Shown here: in pieces, positions 4,551 to 5,033 of the stretch
How the letters are laid out: each line of letters begins with the position of its first letter
Numbering within the stretch: position 1 is the first letter of the stretch
Origin: an uncultured Verrucomicrobiota bacterium
Lineage (GTDB): Bacteria > Verrucomicrobiota > Verrucomicrobiia > Limisphaerales > UBA9464
Length of the DNA stretch: 5,033 nucleotides
Assembly: GCA_903930165.1 (NCBI GenBank)
Contig: CAIYXO010000281.1
Location: forward strand, 1-5,033
Reading direction: 5' to 3'
The notes under the pieces: generated by a model
Database searches by the model: none
What the model was told of the DNA's origin: nothing
The model's input: the letters and a program-made list of their open reading frames with translations, nothing else
Program-made: the position numbers and the translations under genes

Positions 4551-5033
4551 GGGGCGGGAGGCCGTTGAGCGGGTTCGTCGACGTCGACGTCGGGCGTCTT
4601 GAGGAAGAGCAGGATGATCCCGATGCAGGTGAACATGCGGAACGCCGCGTTCTGGCCGTTCCAGGTCTGCGACTGCCACATCACGAACCATTCCCCGCCG
4701 ACGGTGAGGAAGGCGAAGAACCAGAGGCCGAGGTTGGCGGTGAGGGCCCCGATGGCGAGCGGCTTGGCGGCGGTGAAGGCCTTCGCGGAGAAGCGGGCCT
4801 TCCAGAGCCTCCAGGCGCCGAGGGCGAGGGCGAGGAAGGTGGCGGCCTCCCAGAGGATGATGAACGCGTAGAAGAGGTGGTGGACCACCGGGGAGGTGAT
4901 CGAGCGGTACATCAGGCGGTTGCCCGGGAACGTGGTGTCCATGGCGAGGACATGCTTCACGAAATCGAAGTTCGACCCGTAGTCGGTGAGGTTGTTGAAG
5001 GTGGCGAGTCCCACCACCACGGCGACGAGGGCG
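4547..5033 (-). CDS. DUF2165-type integral membrane protein, N-terminus outside window
   Basis: This is a predicted inner-membrane protein of unknown function. The frame is open from the window edge (ALVAVVVGLATF...) to the TGA at 4547-4549. GTG at 5020 could start it, but it would cut into the first membrane helix, so the true start is probably a few codons beyond the window. NNLTDYGSNFDFVKHVLAMDTTF (the block after the first helix, NNLTDYGSNF then VLAMDTTF) and WNGQNAAFRMF near the end are motifs I recognise from DUF2165. Four helices are expected: the edge segment, then VVHHLFYAFIILWEAATFLA, then LGLWFFAFLTVGGEWFVMW, then FTCIGIILLFL, ending in an acidic, proline-rich tail. It overlaps the downstream cytochrome gene by ATGA. 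Pairing with a heme protein hints at a respiratory or redox membrane role, but no cofactor ligand set is identified here. Confidence 0.85.
   Translation of the reverse strand, partial: ALVAVVVGLATFNNLTDYGSNFDFVKHVLAMDTTFPGNRLMYRSITSPVVHHLFYAFIILWEAATFLALALGAWRLWKARFSAKAFTAAKPLAIGALTANLGLWFFAFLTVGGEWFVMWQSQTWNGQNAAFRMFTCIGIILLFLKTPDVDVDEPAQRPPAP

Noticed and set aside
3318..4568. Long + strand open frame (416 codons) through the repeat region and opposite the cytochrome gene
   Set aside because: It runs through repeat DNA into the antisense of a gene with signal peptide and heme motif; no motif of its own.
4551..4691. N-terminal extension of the cytochrome from 4691
   Set aside because: It is out of frame within the DUF2165 gene, Arg-rich, and would hide the clear signal peptide starting at ATG 4550.

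Overview
The window is GC-rich, densely coding bacterial DNA. No rRNA, tRNA, CRISPR array or transposase gene is visible. Several short dispersed repeats lie between genes: ends carrying GCCACGGAGACAC, a hairpin starting AGGTAGGGCGAA, and a GCGCGAG-CGGA-CTCGCGC hairpin. With the gene content (DUF2165, DUF2905, a signal-less cobalamin-binding-like protein, a COG0731-type radical SAM protein), they resemble what I know of Verrucomicrobia. That is inference; no phylogenetic marker is present.

Layout from left to right. Bases 1-63 are probably the C-terminal end of an unidentified + strand gene. A radical SAM protein with CNFDCVYC and GDGEP motifs follows (about 176-1057, +). A 154-bp inverted-arm repeat (1065-1218) begins just after its stop. 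Next is a vapBC-type toxin-antitoxin pair (1338-1562 and 1559-1927, +) joined by an ATGA overlap. A half-copy of the same repeat (1943-2005) separates vapC from a convergent gene for a BtuF-like protein without a signal peptide (2014-2934, -). Just upstream of that gene, and probably in the same transcript, is a small DUF2905-type membrane protein (2978-3196, -). Bases 3197-3692 hold no convincing gene but several repeat fragments. The right end is a minus-strand operon running in from beyond the window: a DUF2165-type membrane protein (4547-5033, incomplete at its N-terminus) overlapping by ATGA a secreted protein (3693-4550). The latter combines a sulfite-oxidase-like fold lacking its metal-binding cysteine with a C-terminal c-type cytochrome.

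There are three likely functional groups: a toxin-antitoxin module; a possible two-gene DUF2905/cobalamin-binding-like unit; and a membrane/periplasmic DUF2165-cytochrome pair that may take part in electron transfer. The radical SAM protein stands alone. I see no clearly new multi-gene system. The points most worth a second look are the DUF2165-cytochrome pair with its apparently Mo-less domain, and the repeat ends that face the 3' ends of three genes in a constant orientation.
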